From contig CBDDOY010000001.1 in the NCBI GenBank assembly GCA_965232165.1, positions 496,001 to 560,000 on the forward strand: a DNA stretch of 64,000 nt. Direction: 5' to 3'. The DNA comes from UBA2779 sp965232165 (lineage in GTDB: Bacteria > Spirochaetota > Spirochaetia > DSM-2461). This document shows, piece after piece, positions 54,442-61,205 of the stretch. The notes under the pieces are model-generated. The model was given only the letters and a program-made list of their open reading frames with translations. It was not told where the DNA came from and searched no databases. The stretch's first letter is position 1. Each line of letters opens with the position of its first letter. Position numbers and translations under genes: made by a program.

Positions 54442-54852
54442 GCCAAACTTCGACTCCACGTGTCTCGCAAAGTTATTGAGGATGGCTTGCCAGCCATCCT
54501 TCTGCTGTCCCGCAGACATTTCGTCTTCTGCTTCGAATGATTGGCGGACGCGCACTCCATCAGAGCCAGACTCGAATGTAGTTGACACCGTCCTCGAGTC
54601 GTCGAGTTCAAATTCAATTCGAGTCATTGGCTCAACCAAGGTGTACGAGCCTGAAAAGTCGAACGCAAAACTTCCATCTTTTGCCGCCATTCGGTAGCAG
54701 AAAATGCCGCCTGGCTCTAGCTCAAGTCTGGCGTCTGTCGTATGCCAGTCATCAGACGCAGCATTCCACGCACATATGTCAGCCGGGTTGTTCCACGCCT
54801 GCCATACAGACTCCAAGTCGGCCTTTACGAAAGTTTCAATTTCAATGCGCAC
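54436..54852 (-). CDS. SRPBCC (AHSA1-type) domain protein (cassette 1)
   Basis: 138 residues, GTG start with GGAGG five bases upstream. ETFVKADLESVWQAWNNPAD, then WHTTDARLELEPGGIFCYRM and a C-terminal DGWQAILNNFARHVE are the typical AHSA1/START-like helix-grip pattern for hydrophobic ligand binding. It is the cassette nearest attI, so it is the most recently inserted by the usual integron logic and the best placed for expression. No defence role is evident. Confidence 0.88.
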   Translation of the reverse strand: MRIEIETFVKADLESVWQAWNNPADICAWNAASDDWHTTDARLELEPGGIFCYRMAAKDGSFAFDFSGSYTLVEPMTRIEFELDDSRTVSTTFESGSDGVRVRQSFEAEDEMSAGQQKDGWQAILNNFARHVESKFGV

Positions 54853-54864
54853 TCTGCCTCCTTC

Positions 54865-55033
54865 TGGCGTCTAACATAAGATTAGGTGTACTAATGAAAA
54901 AAGCAAAGGTTGCTCTTTATGACTACCTAAACTATATTGTTTGTTAAATATTATTTGTTTACTATTATTGAATTTAATCATCATTTCTCCTTGTTTATAG
55001 ACTTGTATATGTTGCTCATATTGGCAGCCTAAA
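54865..55033 (-). other. attI region of the integron
   Basis: Non-cassette DNA between the integrase stop and the first cassette boundary. On the minus strand it ends TTATGTTAGAC, the GTTAGAC core at which the SRPBCC cassette joins. It carries a small reading frame with its own ribosome-binding site. Confidence 0.75.
54871..54984 (-). CDS. Small attI leader reading frame
   Basis: 37 codons starting MMIKFNNSKQIIFNKQYSLG, preceded by AAGGAG. Its TAG stop is part of the GTTAG core at the attI/cassette boundary, so any inserted cassette begins directly after this stop. Class 1 integrons carry a similar short attI frame (ORF-11) that helps translate the first cassette. A coding role for the peptide is not shown. 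Confidence 0.4.
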   Translation of the reverse strand: MMIKFNNSKQIIFNKQYSLGSHKEQPLLFSLVHLILC

Positions 55034-56001
55034 CTAAAAATCTGCCGGGCTTCTAACACCTTTCCCACCCTGATTGATTACATGAGTATGAATCATTGTA
55101 GTCTCCACATTTTTATGTCCTAATAATTCCTGTATTGTTCTAATATCATAACCTGATTCAAGAAGATGAGTAGCAAAAGAATGCCTAAAAGTGTGGCAAC
55201 TTGCATGTTTGGTAATACCCGTATCTCTGATTGCTTGCTTAACTGCTTTTTGAATAACAGTATCATACAAATGGTGCCTTCTTTGAGTTCCTGATCTTGG
55301 ATCGGTTGAAATTTTTGTAGCCGGAAAAACATATTGCCATTTCCATTCTGATTTTGCGTTTGGATACTTTCTCTCTATTGCATAAGGTAGATTTACTGTT
55401 CCGAATCCATTTTTCAAATCTTCTTCATGTATTGCTTTCACTTTAATCAAATGCTCCTTTAATTGATGAACCATTTTCTGAGGTAGCATGGTAGAGCGAT
55501 CTTTTTCTCCTTTTGAGTCTCTTACTATTATTTGATTATAACCAAAATCAATATCTTTGACTCTTAACTCCAAGCTTTCAGAAAGTCTCAAACCAGAACC
55601 ATATAAAAGCATTCCAACCAACCAATGAGTACCTTTTAATTTGTTTAGAACTTCAATTGCTTCACTTTTTGTGAAAATCACTGGAAGTCTTTTCGGTTTT
55701 TTTGACCAATAAATTGAAATATTATTATCTAGTTCCTTATTTAAGACATTTTTATACAAAAAACGATTGCACATAAAGATTGATTTTGAGTTGATGCGGA
55801 TATTTTTTCATTTTTAGCTAGATGAGTAATAAACTCGCCTATTTCTTTTTCTCCCATTTCAATAGGATGCTTTTTGTTATGAAAAAAGATAAACATTTTT
55901 ATCCAATTAATGTAAGATTCTTCGGTTCTTAAGCTATAATGCTTAACCCGAATAATTTGTCTTACTTGGTCTAAAAGTCTTGGTTTATTACTTTCTGTCA
56001 T
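55034..56001 (-). pseudogene. intI: Integron integrase IntI, frameshifted and lacking the catalytic tyrosine
   Basis: About 320 codons. The N-terminal part has RLLDQVRQIIRVKHYSLRTE and ESYINWIKMFIFFHNKKHP (core-binding domain). The frame shifts near 55765 at a run of six T residues where seven would keep it open (ATCGTTTTTTGTATAAA). The catalytic part has GSGLRLSE (Arg), the IntI-specific helix region ERKYPNAKSEWKWQYVFP, DPRSGTQRRHH, HTFRHSFATHLL (His and Arg), and ELLGHKNVETTMIHTHV. In that last motif IntI proteins have MIYTHV; here the codon is CAT, so the nucleophilic Tyr is His. Two independent lesions make the integrase dead. It lies on the same strand as the cassettes. Confidence 0.92.
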
Positions 56002-56053
56002 ATTATCTCAATCCTGTTTTTCTCCAAAATCTTACCGATAACGGTTTGCCGTT

Positions 56054-56181
56054 ATACAACGTTTTGCGTTCCCGCCGCAGGCGGGATTGGCGTGTTTTTT
56101 GCCACTGCAAAAATCATGACAAAGCAAAATGTGCCGTAGGCCAAGGAGCGAAGCGATGCAGCGTATCAACGGCTGTTATAT
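56054..56181. repeat. Possible attC-like site upstream of intI
   Basis: ATACAAC and GTTATAT cores about 128 bp apart, with GC-rich inner repeats (CCCGCCGCAGGCGGG). It could be a relic of a cassette on the other side of intI, or an unrelated structured leader. Confidence 0.35.
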
Positions 56182-56199
56182 GCCGTTTGTCTGCACGGT

Positions 56200-56228
56200 A
56201 TTATACTAAAACACCCACAAAATGTCCA
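56200..56228 (-). promoter_or_regulatory. IS630-end hybrid promoter facing intI and the cassettes
   Basis: On the minus strand: TGGACA inside the IS630 end, exactly 17 bp, and a perfect TATAAT formed across the IS/flank junction (56200-56205). It is about 200 bases upstream of the intI start, and reads into intI, attI and the first cassettes. Confidence 0.6.
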
Positions 56229-57954
56229 CACTTATCCCGCATTTTCCAAATTAAAATTCAGAAATTCCGGTTGTGAGGATATATGGAATTTTTCGGTCAT
56301 TAGACAGGCATATTCCGCTTTGCGTCTCTCGCTTTTATTCTCCATGAATTTGATCGGGGCCTTTTGGAAATCGTCAAAAACTTCATAATAACGGTTCTCC
56401 GACACCGTTTGCTTCAATATCCTCCAAAGTCTCTCTATCAGATTCAAATTAGGCGAATAGGGCGGAAGAAACAGCAACTTAAGCCGAGAATCCTCCAAAT
56501 GCTCTTTCACCGCACTAGACTTGTAATACTTCGCGTTATCACAAATCACATAGACATCTTCCCGATCCTTGTTCCGATTCTCGATTTCCTGGAGAAGTTT
56601 GATCGCCGTCTCGGAATTAATAGTCTCGTCGGTTCTAAAAACCACTTCCATCCCATCGGGACTGTAGGCGCCGTTTATATTGACGCGCCTGCGGCCCGTG
56701 TTCGACGGGCAGTTTCTTTCCTTGCCCTTGAGTATCCGACCGCGTCCTCCGACAACGTTGTGAACAACATGAACTCCGTCCATGAAATATACCTTGGCGC
56801 CGGATTTCCTCAATTTTTCGTATTGCTCCATGAAGGCTTTTTGCTTCTTGGCATCCGCCTTGCCGGGAACAATTCTGGTTTTCTTGTAAACAAAACCCAT
56901 CTTGTGAAGCAGGGGGACAAGGCCGTTCGGCGTGTATTCCACTCCGAATCTTTGCTTGATCCAAACACAAATGGAGGCGCTGGTCGAGTAGAGATTCCTT
57001 TGCAACTCGTCTTTCAGCTCATCCAATTGCTCTCTTGTCAGATTAAATGGACGTTCCACTTCCTTTTCGTCAAGTCCCGCCAAGCCTTCCTTGATGTATC
57101 TCTCCCTTCAGCGGCGCACTGTTTTCTCATTGACAAGCAAGGCTTCGGCAGCCTCCTCATAAGTATAGCCCATCTCAAGCAAGACCAGTGCATTCAGCTT
57201 GTACGCCAGTTTTTTGTCATGCGTCTTCTTATGGAGCGTTTTTAGCGTTAGCGATAACGTACAATCAAGTTCGCAATTTACATAATTGAAAGAAGCCATC
57301 GAATTCTCCAGAATGGTATCAAACCATCAAAACCACAAGGAGGAAGACGATGGCTAAGAAAAATGATAATGGGAATCTGGAAAACATGCTGCTCCAATTC
57401 ATTACGGAACCGGATCCCCTTTTCAGTTTATTGAAATGGCTGCCGGAGAAGCTTATGGAAATCGAAGCGGCGAACAAAGTCCGTGCAAAAAAGGGTTCTC
57501 ATTCAACAGGAAGGACCACACATTTCTTAAGGATATAGACCTCGCCGTTTCGATACCCGGTTAGGAACGTTGTATTTACTGGTCCCTAAGCTGAGAAAAG
57601 GCGGGTATATTCCTTTCTTTGTCACTGAAAAGAAGAGATCCGGACAGGCTCTGATTCAGGCAGTTCAAGAAGCGTTCATCAACGGGGTTTCGACCAGGAA
57701 GATTGAAAAGCTCGCCATGAGTCCGGGGATCGAAAATATATCAGCCAGTCAGGTATCCGAAATTAACAAAGGGCCTGATGAACAGGCGGATGAATTCCGC
57801 TGCCGTACACTCGATTCCGAATACCCTGTCATCTGGGTAGACGCACTGTATGAAAAGATACGCGAAACCGGGAGAGTTCGGAATATGGCAGTCATGGTCG
57901 TTTCCGGTGTTAATTCACAAGGACATAAAGAGATACTTGCAGTAGAACCCGCGT

Positions 57955-58941
57955 TCAATGAGTCAAAGCAACACCGGCGACATATTCATAAGGGGTCAGA
58001 AAGCCAAGGCGCTTCCTGGGACGTGTGTTTAACCTGTATTCGAGCATAGCCACATCTTCATCGGAGATCAAGGCGTAGTTGGTCTTTTTAGGCCAAACCC
58101 GGCGAGTCAGACCGACGGCATTCTCAACACTGCCCTTTTCCCAGGAGCTGTAGGGATTACAGAAATAAGTATTGATCCACAGCTTATCCCGAAGAGGATG
58201 ATGACGGCGATTTTCCTGACCGTTATCAAAAGTAATAGATCGGCGCATAGAGGGGGGCAGATCAATCAGCTTCTCAACGAGGGCTGCATTCATTTCCTTA
58301 GGAGCACACCGAGGCAGCTTTGCCAGAAGTGTAATTCCCAGAACTCGCTCCTGAAGAACCATGAGAGCTTCTTTGCTCTGTCTGCTGACGGCTGTATCGG
58401 CCTCCCAGTGTCCTGCCTCCTGCCGAAGATCGACTTCGTCAGGACGATCTTCGATACCGGTCCGATTGGGTATTAGTGTGCGCCTGCCACGCTTTTGGTG
58501 CCGTTTTCGCCGATTTTTCCGTCCACAGACGAGATATTGTGTCAAATCCCGCCTTTTTTCAAAGATATACATATATATGGTCTCATGGCTGATGCTTTTC
58601 CCTGGAAGATCAATCTCAATTCTCCCTGCAATTTGCCGGGGACTCCATCCGAGTTCCAGTTTTTCAATGACATATTCACGTATAACCGGATCGCTGATCC
58701 TCTCACGTTTCCTGCTTTGCCGCCTCCGGATCTGTGACCTGCTATTGGCCCAGTATGCCTGATATTGATTGTCTTCGGCGCTGTTGTTTTTGATCTCTCT
58801 CGAAATGACCGAAGGGTTTCTATCAAGGCGACGGGCAATAGAGCGGATAGATTCTCCCCGGCGCCTGCCTGTCATAATTTCTTCTCGGTCTTCAGGGGTA
58901 AGGACCCTATACAACCTCTTAGACTGTGATGTACATTGCAT
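57955..58941 (-). CDS. IS30-family transposase
   Basis: 328 residues. N-terminal HTH domain LTPEDREEIMTGRRRGESIR and IARRLDRNPSVISREIKNN. DDE core: AGHWEADTAVSRQSKEALMV (first Asp), ITFDNGQENRRHH (second Asp), YFCNPYSSWEKGSVENAVGL (Glu), and LNTRPRKRLGFLTPYE at the end. Full length and intact, so probably the most recent of the three nested insertions. Confidence 0.95.
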   Translation of the reverse strand: MQCTSQSKRLYRVLTPEDREEIMTGRRRGESIRSIARRLDRNPSVISREIKNNSAEDNQYQAYWANSRSQIRRRQSRKRERISDPVIREYVIEKLELGWSPRQIAGRIEIDLPGKSISHETIYMYIFEKRRDLTQYLVCGRKNRRKRHQKRGRRTLIPNRTGIEDRPDEVDLRQEAGHWEADTAVSRQSKEALMVLQERVLGITLLAKLPRCAPKEMNAALVEKLIDLPPSMRRSITFDNGQENRRHHPLRDKLWINTYFCNPYSSWEKGSVENAVGLTRRVWPKKTNYALISDEDVAMLEYRLNTRPRKRLGFLTPYEYVAGVALTH

Positions 58942-59011
58942 ATAGGCGGTCGCTCCTTGCTGTGCGTTTTGTGGTTATTACACACTGACAATGGATGCCG
59001 CCTTTTTCTAT

Positions 59012-59041
59012 CCCCCTCCGGGGGGTACCCCCCGGAGGGGG
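59012..59041. repeat. Perfect 30-bp palindrome in the IS30 element
   Basis: CCCCCTCCGGGGGG followed directly by TACCCCCCGGAGGGGG; every base pairs with its mirror. It lies between the right inverted repeat and the transposase start, so it would form a strong stem-loop in any transcript entering from outside. Confidence 0.8.
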
Positions 59042-59795
59042 CCGGGTGTTGCTTCTCGGACTTGAACGCGGGGAACCTATGCCGGAAGAAGCTGAATCTA
59101 CTTATGTCGGGCTGTTCAGGTCTCTAAAGGCGAGAGGATTCAGGAAAGCCTGGTTATGCGTCTCTGATGCTCATCCTGGTCTTCAGGAAGCTATTCGTAA
59201 AGAACTCATCGGATGTTCCCGGCAGCGGTGCAAGATCCATTTCATGAGGAATATCCTCTCCCATGTACCGGCTCGTGATAAGAAGTATCTGGCAGGCCGC
59301 ATTAAACAGATATGGAATCAGCCGGATTCACATTCAGCCCGTGAATATGCCAATAGAATTATAGACGAATTTGAGGAGCAGTTTCCCAAATCGATGAACT
59401 GCCTGGAGGAGGGACTTGAAGACTCTGTCCAATTCTTTGAATTCTCGGAAATAGACAGTAGAAAGACATCATCAGCCAATCAATTAGAGCGGCTGAATCG
59501 AGAAATCCGCCGGAGGTCCCGGGTCGTTGGAATATTTCCCAGTATTGAATCATATCTCAGATTAATCTGTTGCTATTTGATAGAATACTCTGAAGACTGG
59601 GCTTCTGGGAAACGGTATATTAGTGAAAAAGCGATAGATGAACAAAGACTTAAATTGGAACAGGCTGCCTGATGGAAGAATTCGATGGCTTCTTGAAAGA
59701 AAATTGCGAACTATGCTGGACACTATCGCGTTAGCAATCTGTCCATCACCACTATTATACCAAAAATGGGAAATACCTGTCAAAGACATTTCTTA

Positions 59796-59809
59796 GACTT
59801 TTCCATATA
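59796..59809. repeat. 14-bp direct repeat, right edge of the integron/IS block
   Basis: GACTTTTCCATATA, identical and in the same orientation as 30105-30118. With one mismatch the match extends to 17 bases. Confidence 0.7.
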
Positions 59810-60022
59810 AACAGGCCGCATAGCCTGTTACATCGAAATATCCATTTCTGTTTTAGCAAAATTTCGCCGACCACGCCGCGCTGTAGTTAGGACCAATTAC
59901 ACATATCTTCTGAATGCAAAAACGGGAAATAGCCGCCTTCTTTGCATCATACATAAACACAAGGCATAAGAAAACCCGCCTGAACACAGGACGGGTCTTA
60001 TTAATACTTGGATGTCTCGGAG
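59810..60022. other. Downstream region of rpsU
   Basis: About 210 bases without a gene. It contains a hairpin AACAGGC..GCCTGTT at 59810-59829 next to the IS630 end and the rpsU terminator at 59968-60000. Confidence 0.5.
59968..60000 (-). terminator. Rho-independent terminator of the rpsU operon
   Basis: On the minus strand GACCCGTCCTG TGTT CAGGCGGGTTTTC: an 8-9 bp stem, tetraloop-like turn and T-rich tail, 23 bases after the rpsU stop. Confidence 0.75.
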
Positions 60023-60232
60023 TTAAATCTTACTATATCCTTGTGTTTTCCGATCTTTCTTCAGTTGCTTTCGCACTAAAGCCTTCTTCTTCCGGTTTCT
60101 GATGGTAGACGGTTTCTCGAAGTATTCCCGCCGCTTATATTCCCTGATGATGCCTTCCTTCTCAACCAAGCGCTTAAAACGCTTGATGGCTTTTTCCAAA
60201 GGCTCATCATCGTTTATCTTTATAAAAGCGAT
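60023..60232 (-). CDS. rpsU: Ribosomal protein bS21
   Basis: 69 residues: AFIKINDDEPLEKAIKRFKR, LVEKEGIIREYKRREYFEKP, then STIRNRKKKALVRKQLKKDR. This is the complete bS21 sequence pattern of the small subunit, basic throughout. The codon at the expected initiator position is ATC (60230-60232), with TAG two codons upstream in frame and no ATG, GTG or TTG that would give a normal N-terminus. GGGGGTGAT five bases before the ATC is an excellent ribosome-binding site. So the gene seems to start at a rare non-standard codon, or the ATG has mutated. It lies 52 bases after the M23 gene and ends in a terminator. Confidence 0.88.
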   Translation of the reverse strand: MAFIKINDDEPLEKAIKRFKRLVEKEGIIREYKRREYFEKPSTIRNRKKKALVRKQLKKDRKTQGYSKI

Positions 60233-60284
60233 TGTCTATCACCCCCTTTGCATGGAAATTTTGAATCGTCAATGCTTATTCAAC

Positions 60285-61205
60285 TTACCGGCCAATGGAA
60301 TTCGTGTCAAGGAGCGGACGATCAAAGAACTGAGAGGGGTTGACCGGTATCCCCCCGACTCTCAATTCCCAATGGAGGTGTTCTCCCGTGGAAAATCCCG
60401 TTTTGCCCAATTTGCCGATTTCAGCCCCTTGAGCCACCATCATCCCCTCGCTAATGGATATCGAATCCAGATGATAATAAAGGGTATACACACCTGATAG
60501 ATGTTCGATGATGACGGAATTCCCTGTGAGAATCCGTTTTCTCGCGAGCACAACACGTCCTTTACCGGCGGAGAAGACGGGTGTTCCCCGTTCGTTCCAG
60601 AAATCTTGTCCATTATGGATCGTCGATGTTTCTGTCTTATTGAGCTGCCGGAGAATGCGTCTCTCGCCAAAGTCCGATGTTAGCTCACCGTTGGCTAGGG
60701 GCGGTATGAATGCCCCGAAAAAATATAGGGCATCCGGATTGGATTTACTTAAAATCGACCATAAACCCCGGGCTTCCTTTTTCTTCCTCTCCGAATTGTC
60801 ATTGTACAGGTTATCCATTTCACCGCTGAGCTGAATGGTGTTTTCAGGATAGCTGCGCTTATTGACGATGACAGTTTTCTGCAAATGCCAGTCGCCGGCG
60901 CCTTCACCGGCCTGGACTGTCAGGGTGCATTGCCCCGGCGGCAAGTCAGCAGGCATGCCTAACAAGGCGACATTATTCATTGTTCCATCGGGAGCCTGCC
61001 ATACAAAGCCTTCTGCTCTGCTTACGGCAATGTTGCGGCTGTCCATCAATGAAACCGACATATCTTCAAGAAAGGCGCCCCGGATTGATATCTGTATGAC
61101 ATCTCCCGGTTTCGCGTAATCCGGGGCATTGATCTGCGGAGAATTTGTGGCCCAGATAATACCTGCACTCAGAAAGAGCCACACTATTAATCTTATGTTC
61201 CGCAA
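60285..61205 (-). CDS. M23-family (LytM-type) peptidoglycan endopeptidase
   Basis: 306 residues from a TTG inside the recJ end. Signal peptide NIRLIVWLFLSAGIIWA, a beta-rich N-terminal domain (25-110), then the M23 domain: LTSDFGERRILRQL, TIHNGQDFWNERGTPVFSAG (His and Asp zinc ligands), VIIEHLSGVYTLYYHLDSIS, and TGEHLHWELRVGG with the HxH motif. Zinc ligands are complete, so it is probably an active cell-wall hydrolase of the periplasm. It overlaps recJ by 13 bases. Confidence 0.92.
   Translation of the reverse strand: MRNIRLIVWLFLSAGIIWATNSPQINAPDYAKPGDVIQISIRGAFLEDMSVSLMDSRNIAVSRAEGFVWQAPDGTMNNVALLGMPADLPPGQCTLTVQAGEGAGDWHLQKTVIVNKRSYPENTIQLSGEMDNLYNDNSERKKKEARGLWSILSKSNPDALYFFGAFIPPLANGELTSDFGERRILRQLNKTETSTIHNGQDFWNERGTPVFSAGKGRVVLARKRILTGNSVIIEHLSGVYTLYYHLDSISISEGMMVAQGAEIGKLGKTGFSTGEHLHWELRVGGIPVNPSQFFDRPLLDTNSIGR

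Larger units (their letters stand above)
30531..56001 (-). other. Chromosomal integron, reversed layout, 13 cassettes
   Basis: Integrase gene at 55034-56001, attI region at 54865-55033, then minus-strand cassettes separated by 12 attC sites (start 54343, 52410, 51417, 48840, 46875, 45022, 44447, 43619, 40053, 35461, 33949, 33104). The integrase and the cassettes face the same way, which is the layout known for Treponema integrons and opposite to the usual one. The distal end is cut by the IS630 fragment, so the last cassette has lost its attC. Cargo in order: SRPBCC, ApaLI-like RM, SAM methyltransferase, PstI-like RM, XcyI-like RM, zinc-ribbon, two membrane proteins, NotI-like RM, DUF262, TIR/caspase, FkbM, HindIII-like RM with HicBA. 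Confidence 0.92.
57948..59072 (-). mobile_element. IS30-family insertion sequence
   Basis: 1125 bp. Inverted repeats CCCGCGTTCAA / TTGAACGCGGG and a 3-bp target duplication GAA (57945-57947 and 59073-59075). Excision restores the type B transposase sequence of copy A. Confidence 0.93.
57351..59672 (+). pseudogene. IS256-type transposase (type B), frameshifted and split by IS30
   Basis: Starts MAKKNDNGNLENMLLQFITE (ATG kept here). An extra A at GGATATAGACC near 57533 shifts the frame compared with copy A. The middle part (57570-57947) has VIWVDALYEKIRETGRVRNM. IS30 cuts at ILAVEP. The C-terminal part (59073-59672) reads MPEEAESTYVGLFRSLKARG to KRYISEKAIDEQRLKLEQAA. Dead twice over. Confidence 0.88.
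57253..59727 (+). mobile_element. IS256-family element type B, copy B (interrupted by IS30)
   Basis: Ends GATAACGTAC and GACACTATC as in copy A (18228-21708). 8-bp target duplication GCGTTAGC at 57245-57252 and 59728-59735, inside codons 5-7 of the IS630 transposase. IS30 sits in its transposase gene. Confidence 0.93.
56232..59746 (-). pseudogene. IS630-family transposase, nonsense mutation and IS insertion
   Basis: The original start MDRLLTLKTLHKKTHDKK spans the inserted IS256-type element (ATG at 59744-59746, remainder from 57252). An HTH region LLEMGYTYEEAAEALLVNEK follows. Then TGA (57105-57107) stands where RR-W-RERYIKEGL is expected. The rest contains VYFMDGVHVVHNVVG (Asp), VICDNAKYYKS (Asp) and NLIERLWRILKQTV (Glu). 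Two separate lesions; inactive. Confidence 0.88.
56204..59807 (-). mobile_element. IS630-family insertion sequence (interrupted by IS256 type B and IS30)
   Basis: Left end TACTAAAACACCC next to TA; right end TTTTCCATA next to TA (59808-59809), so TA target duplication is consistent. The ends are weak inverted repeats sharing AAATGTC at the same offset. Without the nested elements it would be about 1.1 kb. A fragment of the same IS lies at 30119-30530 in the same orientation, so the pair brackets the whole integron. Confidence 0.82.

Noticed and set aside
57105..57107. TGA read as tryptophan in the IS630 transposase (alternative genetic code)
   Set aside because: All other genes in the window use TGG for Trp and end at TGA, so this is a nonsense mutation in a relic IS.
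30119..59807. Composite transposon made of two IS630 copies carrying the integron
   Set aside because: The left copy is only a C-terminal fragment and the right transposase has a stop and an insertion; both are same-orientation relics, so recombination or deletion is as likely as transposition.
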